DNA from: Paracoccaceae bacterium
GTDB lineage: Bacteria; Pseudomonadota; Alphaproteobacteria; Rhodobacterales; Rhodobacteraceae
DNA: 64,000 nt
NCBI GenBank assembly: GCA_026989355.1
Contig: JALSJM010000005.1
Location: forward strand, 186,001 to 250,000
Reading direction: 5' to 3'
Shown here: positions 56,804-62,814 of the stretch, in pieces
How positions within the stretch are numbered: the first letter of the stretch is position 1
Layout of the letters: each line of letters starts with the position of its first letter
Made by a program: the position numbers and the translations under genes
The notes under the pieces: generated by a model
What the model was told of the DNA's origin: nothing
Databases searched by the model: none
The model's input: the letters and a program-made list of their open reading frames with translations, nothing else

Positions 56804-57040
56804 GGTGATCCTGCCTCTCTGACCACAGTGATGGATACGGATCTCGATGCCCGTTTGGACAGCACCATGCCGGAAACTGTATTTTATTGCAAGAATCAAC
56901 AGATTGCGGACCACAAGTCATGTGGATAACCGGCAACACCACACAAATTGTAGCGAACGGCAGAAAGCGCGCACCCACATACGGGCATGCGCACCTCTGT
57001 CAGTTTTCACGGAAAATCACGCCTTGCGCCCGGGCCCGTC
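56804..57040. other. 237-bp spacer between cpaB and cpaC
   Basis: These two genes usually abut. The spacer has no coding sequence. It holds an imperfect GC hairpin near the cpaB end (GCGCACCC with GGGCATGCGC, about 56969-56992) and an AT-richer patch at 56877-56912 that could contain a separate promoter for cpaC. No clear -35/-10 pair was found. Confidence 0.3.
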
Positions 57041-57877
57041 TCAGTCCGGACACTTGATTTCGACTTCCACCATCTCGCCCCCCTTGCGTGTGCGGATGGT
57101 GCAAACCTTTTCGGGCGCGCTTTCCACCACGGTTTCGCGCCTGATCCCGAGCAGGTTGTCCTGATCGATCTCGATCTTGCCGCTGAAAATATCCTCGGCA
57201 TTGCCCACCAGCGAAAGCGAAAGCCGCCCCGTTGCCTGAGCCTGGGCCAGCGCGGCCACCTGCTCGGGTGTCACTTCAACCGTCACGGTACGGGCAATGG
57301 AGGCAGTGCTCACGTCCGAGTCGGTCTGCTGATCGACAGCGATCAGCTTCAGGCCCGAAACGATCAGCTTGGTCACTTCCTGATCAAGCGCCCGGCCCGT
57401 CCAGTAGACATCAACAACATCGCCGGGGCGCAGGAAACCGGAAACGCCGCTGGTTGCATCAACCTTGATGGCGAATGCCCGCATGCCCTTGCTGAGGCGC
57501 GAGGTAATGCCGACGATCTTGCCCGGTTCGGTTACCTTCACCGCAAGGATCGGCTCGTGCTTTTCAAACTGGCGCGTGGCCCGGCGCGGCACGCCTTCAC
57601 CCTTCGGGAACAGCTCTTCGGTTGTTCTGAACACGCCTTCGGGCAGCGAATCCTCGGGCCATTTCGTCAGGCGCACGTCCTCGGGCCTGATTTCCTCACC
57701 ATACTTGATCTGCCGGGTCGCCACGAACACCTCGACGGTGGGCACGATCTGGGCGCGCGCGGCACGCTCGGCCTCAAGCTTCGCCTGATAGCTGTCCACA
57801 TACCCTTTCGCCATGTATACTGCGAAACCGGCAAGAGCGAGCCCCAGGAGCAGGACAAGTCCGAATACCATTCGCAT
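57041..57877 (-). CDS. cpaB: Flp pilus assembly protein CpaB/RcpC
   Basis: Periplasmic protein (278 aa) anchored by one N-terminal helix (VFGLVLLLGLALAGFAVYMA), with an SAF domain (VEVFVATRQIKYGEEIRPEDVRL) and the RcpC domain (GMRAFAIKVDATSGVSGFLRPG, VVDVYWTG). It is thought to help the secretin and may bind peptidoglycan. It is the first machinery gene downstream of the three flp pilin genes, separated from flp1 by 222 bp with two hairpins. Confidence 0.92.
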   Translation of the reverse strand: MRMVFGLVLLLGLALAGFAVYMAKGYVDSYQAKLEAERAARAQIVPTVEVFVATRQIKYGEEIRPEDVRLTKWPEDSLPEGVFRTTEELFPKGEGVPRRATRQFEKHEPILAVKVTEPGKIVGITSRLSKGMRAFAIKVDATSGVSGFLRPGDVVDVYWTGRALDQEVTKLIVSGLKLIAVDQQTDSDVSTASIARTVTVEVTPEQVAALAQAQATGRLSLSLVGNAEDIFSGKIEIDQDNLLGIRRETVVESAPEKVCTIRTRKGGEMVEVEIKCPD

Positions 57878-57937
57878 AGCGTTTCCTTTTCTCTTTACCT
57901 ATCCGGCCCCGGGGCGATAGCAGCAAGTTCCCGGTTT

Positions 57938-57964
57938 TTCCATACGGCAATCTGCCGTATGGAA
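57938..57964. repeat. Perfect 12-bp hairpin upstream of cpaB
   Basis: TTCCATACGGCA (57938-57949), three-base loop ATC, TGCCGTATGGAA (57953-57964). It lies 61 bp before the cpaB start, between the pilin gene and the machinery genes. There is no T-run on the minus strand, so it is either an operator or an RNA structure separating or stabilising pilin and machinery messages. Confidence 0.5.
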
Positions 57965-58014
57965 GGTTTCGTAGCGGATAATTGCGTCAATACCGTGGTC
58001 AAAGAATGAAATTA

Positions 58015-58032
58015 TGCGGAATTGTTTCCGCA
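58015..58032 (-). terminator. Candidate terminator after flp1
   Basis: TGCGGAA and TTCCGCA form a perfect 7-bp stem with a four-base loop. On the minus strand it is followed by TAATTTCATTC. It lies 68 bp downstream of the flp1 stop and may partly end transcription before cpaB. Confidence 0.4.
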
Positions 58033-58099
58033 TCGGGTCTGCGTCAGCCAACATGCAAAACACCTAGCCAGCGCCCCGGTGATATTGTTGTCGGCAGGA

Positions 58100-58279
58100 T
58101 CAATCCACACTGACGCTGTCGATGAAGGTTGCGATCTCACTGGATTTCGCAACCGATGCCTGACGAAGCGGAATGGCGGCGGCCACGCCGAACAGCACGA
58201 TCCCTGCGGTTATCACCACCCAGTCAACAGTTACCGCCGCGCTTTCGTCCCGGGCGAACCGTTTCACCATACCCAACAT
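58100..58279 (-). CDS. Divergent Flp-type pilin (flp1)
   Basis: A 59-residue prepilin starting MLGMVKRFARDESAAVTVDW, with a hydrophobic stem VVITAGIVLFGVAAAIPL and a polar end ATFIDSVSVD. It shares the layout DES-x-AVTVDWVV with the two main pilins but has Ala instead of Gly just before the predicted cleavage site. Its C-terminal half is different (RQASVAKSSEIATF). GGAG lies eight bases before the ATG. It is transcribed towards cpaB and could be a minor pilin or a specialised second pilin. Confidence 0.75.
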   Translation of the reverse strand: MLGMVKRFARDESAAVTVDWVVITAGIVLFGVAAAIPLRQASVAKSSEIATFIDSVSVD

Positions 58280-58459
58280 TATCCGATCTCCACTTGTCTT
58301 CTCATCGTTTTGCTACGCAGCCGCAACGGCAATGCTCTGGCTGCTCCCGTGCATATTCCCTGCAGTCCAAATATGGCAAGAACATGCAGGCGGAGAGGAT
58401 TTTCCTTGAAGATCATCCTTTTGAGCGAGTGATCACTCGATGACGCACGCATCCCGAAA
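58280..58459. other. Spacer between flp1 and flp2
   Basis: 180 bp without a gene, ending at the repeat that carries flp2. It must hold any separate promoter for flp1; none could be recognised with confidence. Confidence 0.3.
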
Positions 58460-58461
58460 GC

Positions 58462-58492
58462 AAAAGGGCCGCGCCCTTGCCAGGCGCGGCCC
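58462..58492 (-). terminator. Rho-independent terminator of flp2
   Basis: GGGCCGCGCC (58466-58475) pairs with GGCGCGGCCC (58483-58492). On the minus strand the stem is followed by TTTTG. It lies 34 bp after the flp2 stop codon. Confidence 0.75.
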
Positions 58493-58526
58493 CTTTCGAT
58501 CATTCCGATCAGACGTGGCGTGACGC

Positions 58527-58706
58527 TCAGTTCACGGTCACGCTGCCGATCGCGCTCGAAATCTTGGTGCCCAGAGCGTCGGTCGAGCTGCGGACCGAAG
58601 CCACAACGGCAATCCCCAGACCAACGATCGCCGCGGTCAGCACAACCCAGTCAACGGTCACGGCGCCGGATTCGTCCTTGGCGAAGTTCTTGATGTAGTT
58701 CAGCAT
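58527..58706 (-). CDS. Flp-type major pilin (flp2)
   Basis: A 59-residue prepilin: positively charged leader MLNYIKNFAKDESG, predicted cleavage after that Gly, then AVTVDWVVLTAAIVGLGIAV as the hydrophobic assembly stem, and the end SSTDALGTKISSAIGSVTVN. The usual Glu-Tyr pair of Flp pilins is replaced by Asp-Trp. The product is identical to that of flp3. It is processed by CpaA and polymerised by the Tad machine encoded to the left. AAGGGAAAAGATC precedes the ATG. Confidence 0.9.
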   Translation of the reverse strand: MLNYIKNFAKDESGAVTVDWVVLTAAIVGLGIAVVASVRSSTDALGTKISSAIGSVTVN

Positions 58707-58894
58707 GATCTTTTCCCTTCGATACACTTGCATTCCGTTTCCACCTCCGCCGCAAAAGGATCTGGCGTGATCCCCGCCGCTTCGGCCATGAGGGCATATA
58801 ACCCGGGGATTCGGGCGGGAATTTGGCGCGTCTTGCACCAATTTAAGAAATTAAAAACACTTTTTGGCGGCATCCGGACGGGGAACAGCAATGC

Positions 58895-58925
58895 AAAAGG
58901 GCCGCGCCCTTGCCAGGCGCGGCCC
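58895..58925 (-). terminator. Rho-independent terminator of flp3
   Basis: Same GC stem and T-run as the flp2 terminator (stem arms 58899-58908 and 58916-58925). Having a terminator after each pilin gene implies separate transcripts. Confidence 0.75.
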
Positions 58926-58959
58926 CTTTCGATCATTCCGATCAGACGTGGTGTGACGC

Positions 58960-59139
58960 TCAGTTCACGGTCACGCTGCCGATCGCGCTCGAAATCTTGG
59001 TGCCCAGAGCGTCGGTCGAGCTGCGGACCGAAGCCACAACGGCAATCCCCAGACCAACGATCGCCGCGGTCAGCACAACCCAGTCAACGGTCACGGCGCC
59101 GGATTCGTCCTTGGCGAAGTTCTTGATGTAGTTCAGCAT
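58960..59139 (-). CDS. Flp-type major pilin (flp3)
   Basis: 59-residue prepilin identical in protein, and by my reading in DNA, to flp2: leader MLNYIKNFAKDESG, stem AVTVDWVVLTAAIVGLG, end GSVTVN. It is the outermost gene of the leftward Tad series. A TATATA-like element lies about 100 bp upstream (near 59241), and a similar TATAT occurs at a like distance before flp2 (near 58797). These may be the -10 boxes of separate promoters. Confidence 0.9.
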   Translation of the reverse strand: MLNYIKNFAKDESGAVTVDWVVLTAAIVGLGIAVVASVRSSTDALGTKISSAIGSVTVN

Positions 59140-59500
59140 GATCTTTTCCCTTCGATACACTTGCTATTCATTCTCAACCTTGGCGGCCCTGTGGCGCATG
59201 CTCGCTCGCTATCCGCACCTCGCCGTTTCGGTGTGACGGTATATAGACTGCGGAATAGGGCAAGAGTTAGGCAGCAATTGCAGAAAATTCTCTTACCTGT
59301 GCTTTTTTCCAACACAAGGCGCCAAGTCATTGATATAAAATGAATAAAAATATGGTATTGTTACACCTCAACGGTTCTGATTCAAAAACTGTGCCGCCAT
59401 TTTCACGAAACTGTTTCTGTTTCCGACAGAAAAACTGGCCAATTGCTTCAATTTTTGCAAGAAAGATCCCAACGAAACACCGAGGCAGAGCAGGAACCGC
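59140..59500. other. Divergent control region between flp3 and the transglycosylase gene
   Basis: 361 bp without a gene apart from the repeat end. The part at 59270-59460 is strikingly AT-rich for this genome (for example TTGATATAAAATGAATAAAA near 59332). It likely contains promoters for flp3 (leftwards) and the transglycosylase (rightwards). A perfect inverted repeat lies at 59414-59432. Confidence 0.5.
59414..59432. promoter_or_regulatory. Inverted repeat upstream of the transglycosylase gene
   Basis: TTTCTGT-TTCCG-ACAGAAA, a perfect 7+5+7 palindrome 69 bp before the start at 59501. It is a candidate operator; the binding factor is unknown. Confidence 0.35.
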
Positions 59501-60376
59501 ATGAAGCGGCGCTTCGCAACAGGACTGACAGCGGCGGCGATCTTCCTGGCCGCGCCGGCATTGGCGGAATCGCCAAAGCCTTATCCTTCGTTCACCTTCA
59601 AGCGCGTGAAAGCGCCCCCAAAGGGCACGATCGGGCGCATCACCGTCCAGATAGATCCCGAAGCCCGGCGCCGCTGGATGGCCGCCATGCCCACGGCAGA
59701 CAGCGCCATGATGCAAACCGCCCCCGAAACGGAGAAAACGGCGAGCCTGCCGGCACCGGCACACGCCCCCCCGGCCATGGACTGGTACTGGAGCGCGATC
59801 TCGCCGAAACGGGCAGATCCCGAGGGCCGGCAGCTTGCGGCGGCAGTTGCACATCTGAAAAATGCTCCCGCGGGCAAGGCCGTGCCCGCTCCGCGCCTGC
59901 AACTGCTGCAGGCCATCGCCACGTCGCATGGCCCCGACATCCTGAAGGCCACCGCCGGCACCCGCGTTTCGCCGGCTCTGGTGCTGGCGATAATCAGCGT
60001 GGAATCGGCCGGACGGACCGATGCGCTTTCCAGCGCCGGCGCACAGGGGCTGATGCAGCTCATCCCCGACACGGCCGCGCGCTTCGGCGTGCAGGATGCA
60101 ACCGACGCCACCCAGAACATCCGGGGCGGCGTTGCCTATCTGGACTGGCTGATGAATGAATTCGACAATGATCCGCTGATGGTGCTTGCGGCCTACAACG
60201 CAGGCGAAAATGCGGTAAAGTCCAGCGACGGCGTGCCGCCCTATGCGGAAACCCGTGCCTATGTGCCCAAGGTTCTGGCGGCGTGGAGCGTGGCCCGAAG
60301 GCTGTGTCTCACACCTCCCGAACTGATCAGCGACGGCTGTGTTCTTGCCGCCGACAGGAGCCCTTCGGATGGTTGA
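59501..60376 (+). CDS. Exported lytic transglycosylase (SLT domain)
   Basis: Periplasmic muramidase (291 aa) cleaving the glycan strand with formation of anhydromuramic acid. A signal peptide (FATGLTAAAIFLAAPALA) and a Pro/Ala-rich region precede the SLT domain at about residues 155-265. The catalytic Glu is in IISVESAGRTDALSS, followed by GAQGLMQLIPDTAARFGV, NIRGGVAYLDWLM and LAAYNAGENAV. Its place beside the pilin genes suggests that it opens the cell wall for the Tad apparatus, but it may be general. It overlaps the HAD-UbiA gene by eight bases. Confidence 0.88.
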   Translation: MKRRFATGLTAAAIFLAAPALAESPKPYPSFTFKRVKAPPKGTIGRITVQIDPEARRRWMAAMPTADSAMMQTAPETEKTASLPAPAHAPPAMDWYWSAISPKRADPEGRQLAAAVAHLKNAPAGKAVPAPRLQLLQAIATSHGPDILKATAGTRVSPALVLAIISVESAGRTDALSSAGAQGLMQLIPDTAARFGVQDATDATQNIRGGVAYLDWLMNEFDNDPLMVLAAYNAGENAVKSSDGVPPYAETRAYVPKVLAAWSVARRLCLTPPELISDGCVLAADRSPSDG

Positions 60377-61817
60377 CGACAAACCGCTTGTTCTGGATGT
60401 GGACGGCACGTTCCTCAGAACCGACATCCTGTATGAATGTTTCTGGGCCGGGCTCGGGCGGAATCCGAAGGAAACGCTGAAGGCCACCCTTGCCCATTTC
60501 AACGATCCCGCCCGCCTGAAACGGCGGCTGTGCGATATCGTTTCGCTGCGTACTGATCTTCTGCCCGTCAACCCGGCGATCGCGGCACTGGCCGATGAAA
60601 TGAAGCAGCAGGGGCGCGAGGTCGTGCTGGCCTCGGCTTCGGATGAGCGGATCGTATCGCAAATCGCACGAGACCATGGATTGAGCGAAACGGTATTTGC
60701 ATCCGACGGCAGAACCAACCTCAAGGGCAGGGCCAAGGCCGAGGCTCTGGTTGCCGCCTATGGCGAGCAGGGGTTTCATTACGCCGGCGACGACAGAAGC
60801 GACATCGAGATCTGGAACCGATCCGACGGGGCAATCATGGTGGGCCGGCTGCCCGCTGCCGAACAATCGCTGATCGCGGCGGGAAGAAGCATTGCCAAAT
60901 ATGCGGGCGGCTGGAGCTGGCGCGATCTTCTGCGCGCGCTGCGCCCGCACCAGTGGGTGAAGAACCTGCTGCTGTTCCTGCCCATGCTGGCCGCCCATGA
61001 TTTCCGCCTGCAGCCATTTCTGCTGGTGCTGCTGGGAATCGTGGCCTTCTCGGCGGCTGCTTCGGCGATCTATATCGTCAACGATCTGCTCGATCTCGAA
61101 GCCGACCGCCTGCACCCGAAGAAGAAGAACCGCCCCTTCGCCAGCGGCGCGGTGCCCATCAGGGTGGGTATGGCGGCCTTTGGGATTCTGACTGCAGTCT
61201 CGCTTGGTATCGGCGCATGGCTCGGTGCCGAATTCCTGCTGGTGGCCATCATCTACATGGCCCTTTCCCTGGCCTATTCGCTGAAACTCAAGCGCATGCG
61301 CTGGGTGGATATCGCTGTGCTGGCCACGCTTTACACGCTGCGCGTGGTGGCCGGCGCGGCGGCAAGCAGGGTTGATGCCTCGATCTTCATGCTGGTCTTC
61401 ATCTTTCCCGTGTTCCTGGCGCTTGGCTGTGTGAAGCGGATGACGGAACTGGCCCTGGCCACGAGCGACGGGCGCCTGCCCGGACGCGGCTATGCCCGCA
61501 GCGACCGTGACGATCTTCTGAATGTGGCCGGCATAGGTATTGTCGGGGCGCTGGTGATCTTCTTTCTCTACAGTTTCTCGGAGCAGGCCCGGTCACTTTA
61601 CCCCACGCGCTGGCTGCTGTGGGCGGCGCTCGCGCCTATGGCATGGTGGCTCGTTCGCATGGTGCGCCTCGGCTATCTGGGCAAGCAGGACTACGACCCG
61701 ATCGTCTTCGCCATGACCGACAAGCGCGGTATCGGAATCATCATGCTGACGGTTTCGCTGATATTCTATGCCGCGGGCCTGTGGCAGAAGTGGTTTGCCA
61801 TGCTGTTCGGCAGCTGA
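60369..61817 (+). CDS. HAD phosphatase-UbiA prenyltransferase fusion, DPPR-synthase-like
   Basis: Two-domain protein (482 aa). Residues 1-180: HAD hydrolase with the nucleophile motif LDVDGTFLRTD and later YAGDDRSDIEIW. Residues 190-482: UbiA-fold prenyltransferase with about nine helices. Its first site YIVNDLLDLEADRLHPKKKN plus RPFASG closely follows mycobacterial decaprenyl-phosphate phosphoribosyltransferase (Rv3806c), which joins PRPP to a polyprenyl phosphate. The HAD part could remove the 5-phosphate from the product. AGGAG precedes the ATG at 60369. Ubiquinone or heme roles are unlikely from this motif, but the substrate is not proven. Confidence 0.8.
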   Translation: MVDDKPLVLDVDGTFLRTDILYECFWAGLGRNPKETLKATLAHFNDPARLKRRLCDIVSLRTDLLPVNPAIAALADEMKQQGREVVLASASDERIVSQIARDHGLSETVFASDGRTNLKGRAKAEALVAAYGEQGFHYAGDDRSDIEIWNRSDGAIMVGRLPAAEQSLIAAGRSIAKYAGGWSWRDLLRALRPHQWVKNLLLFLPMLAAHDFRLQPFLLVLLGIVAFSAAASAIYIVNDLLDLEADRLHPKKKNRPFASGAVPIRVGMAAFGILTAVSLGIGAWLGAEFLLVAIIYMALSLAYSLKLKRMRWVDIAVLATLYTLRVVAGAAASRVDASIFMLVFIFPVFLALGCVKRMTELALATSDGRLPGRGYARSDRDDLLNVAGIGIVGALVIFFLYSFSEQARSLYPTRWLLWAALAPMAWWLVRMVRLGYLGKQDYDPIVFAMTDKRGIGIIMLTVSLIFYAAGLWQKWFAMLFGS

Positions 61818-61849
61818 AACCCTGGCCGGAAGGTGTTCTCCCTGGCGGA

Positions 61850-62317
61850 TCAGGCGGGGCCGCTCGTATCGCCCGGCCCGAACCGCGCCCTGATCCGGGA
61901 CATGAGCTGATCGCGGGTCTGACGATAGGCCGCAAGCTTCTGTGCCCGGGTTTCGCCAAGGCCGGTCGGATCGAGCACCGGCCAGTATTCCACTTCAAGG
62001 CTGTGAACGCGGGTCAGTTCAAGCACCCGGCGCTGACTGGCCGGCGAAAGCGCGACGATCAGATCGAAAGCCGAAAGATCATCGCCCCACTCTTCCATTT
62101 CGTCGAAGGAACGCACGCGGTGGCGCGAAAGCTCTACCCCGATTTCCTGACATACGGAAATGGCGAATCCGTCGATTTCAAGATCATTGCGCACCCCGGC
62201 CGACTGAACATAGATGTCGTGCCCGTAAAGCCTTTTGGTGATGCCCTCGGCCATGGGCGAACGCACCGCGTTGTGATCGCAGCAGAACAGCACGGAACCG
62301 GGACGCAGCCGGTTCAT
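61850..62317 (-). CDS. Low-molecular-weight protein-tyrosine-phosphatase-like protein
   Basis: Small cytosolic phosphatase (155 aa) with the P-loop CDHNAVRS (C-x5-R-S) near residue 13, MAEGITKRL after it, and the acid loop WPVLDPTG, where LMW-PTPs have DP. Arsenate reductases share this fold, but the extra ArsC cysteines are not evident. It is coupled by ATGA to the UPF0262 gene, an association I recall from other alphaproteobacteria. Substrate unknown. Confidence 0.8.
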   Translation of the reverse strand: MNRLRPGSVLFCCDHNAVRSPMAEGITKRLYGHDIYVQSAGVRNDLEIDGFAISVCQEIGVELSRHRVRSFDEMEEWGDDLSAFDLIVALSPASQRRVLELTRVHSLEVEYWPVLDPTGLGETRAQKLAAYRQTRDQLMSRIRARFGPGDTSGPA

Positions 62318-62814
62318 CCCGCGCCACCGAAATGCAGTACGCAGATCAGGGTGAACAGCCGGCGCGCCGTATCACGGTCAACCTCGGCCTTGCCTTCAAG
62401 ACGCTCGATCAGCACCCGAGCGCCTTCGTCATGGATGCCGCGCCGGGCCATGTCGATGGTTTCGATCTGGCTGGGGGGCAGCTTTTTCACCGCGTCGAAA
62501 TAGCTTTCGCAGATCTGGAAGTAATCCTTCACCACCTGCCGGAAGGGGCCCAGTGCCAGATGGAACTGGGCCGCCGGCGCGCCGGTTTCGGTGCGGATAT
62601 CGAACACCAGGCGGCGGTCGTGGATCGCCAGGCGCAGATGATAGGGGCCTTCGGGGGGCTGGCGGCCGGCCCGCGGTGGCAGGGCAAAGCTGTTTTCCTC
62701 GAGCAGATCGAAGATTGCCACCTTGCGTTCCTGCTCGATCTCGGGGGTGGGGGGCGGCAGGGCGCTGTCATCGATCTCGATACGGCTGATGCGATTGCGG
62801 CTGACGGCTGTCAT
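62314..62814 (-). CDS. UPF0262 family protein
   Basis: Conserved alphaproteobacterial protein of unknown function (166 aa, soluble). Typical stretches: SRISRIEIDDSALPPPTPEI-like start, EQERKVAIFDLLEENSF, GPYHLRLAIHDRRLVFDI, LGPFRQVVKDYFQICESYFDAV, and IDMARRGIHDEGARVL. ATGA overlaps join it to hisD upstream and to the phosphatase gene downstream, so the three form one tightly coupled operon. Confidence 0.88.
   Translation of the reverse strand: MTAVSRNRISRIEIDDSALPPPTPEIEQERKVAIFDLLEENSFALPPRAGRQPPEGPYHLRLAIHDRRLVFDIRTETGAPAAQFHLALGPFRQVVKDYFQICESYFDAVKKLPPSQIETIDMARRGIHDEGARVLIERLEGKAEVDRDTARRLFTLICVLHFGGAG

Larger units (their letters stand above)
58460..58731. repeat. 272-bp direct repeat, copy 1 (contains flp2)
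   Basis: Matches 58893-59164 base for base by my reading, except one difference (C at 58519 versus T at 58952). It covers the terminator, the whole pilin gene and its ribosome-binding region, but not the upstream promoter region. A recent duplication or ongoing gene conversion is implied. Confidence 0.9.
58893..59164. repeat. 272-bp direct repeat, copy 2 (contains flp3)
   Basis: Second copy of the repeat at 58460-58731, offset by 433 bp. Sequence flanking both copies differs, so the duplicated unit is exactly terminator plus gene plus leader. Confidence 0.9.

Noticed and set aside
58815-58845. Sigma-54-like TGGC...TTGC pair upstream of flp2
   Set aside because: GG and GC are 8 bases apart rather than 10, and the orientation is away from flp2.
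58849-58862. TTAA-N4-TTAA upstream of flp2, considered as a CtrA site
   Set aside because: The spacer is 4 bases, not the required 7.
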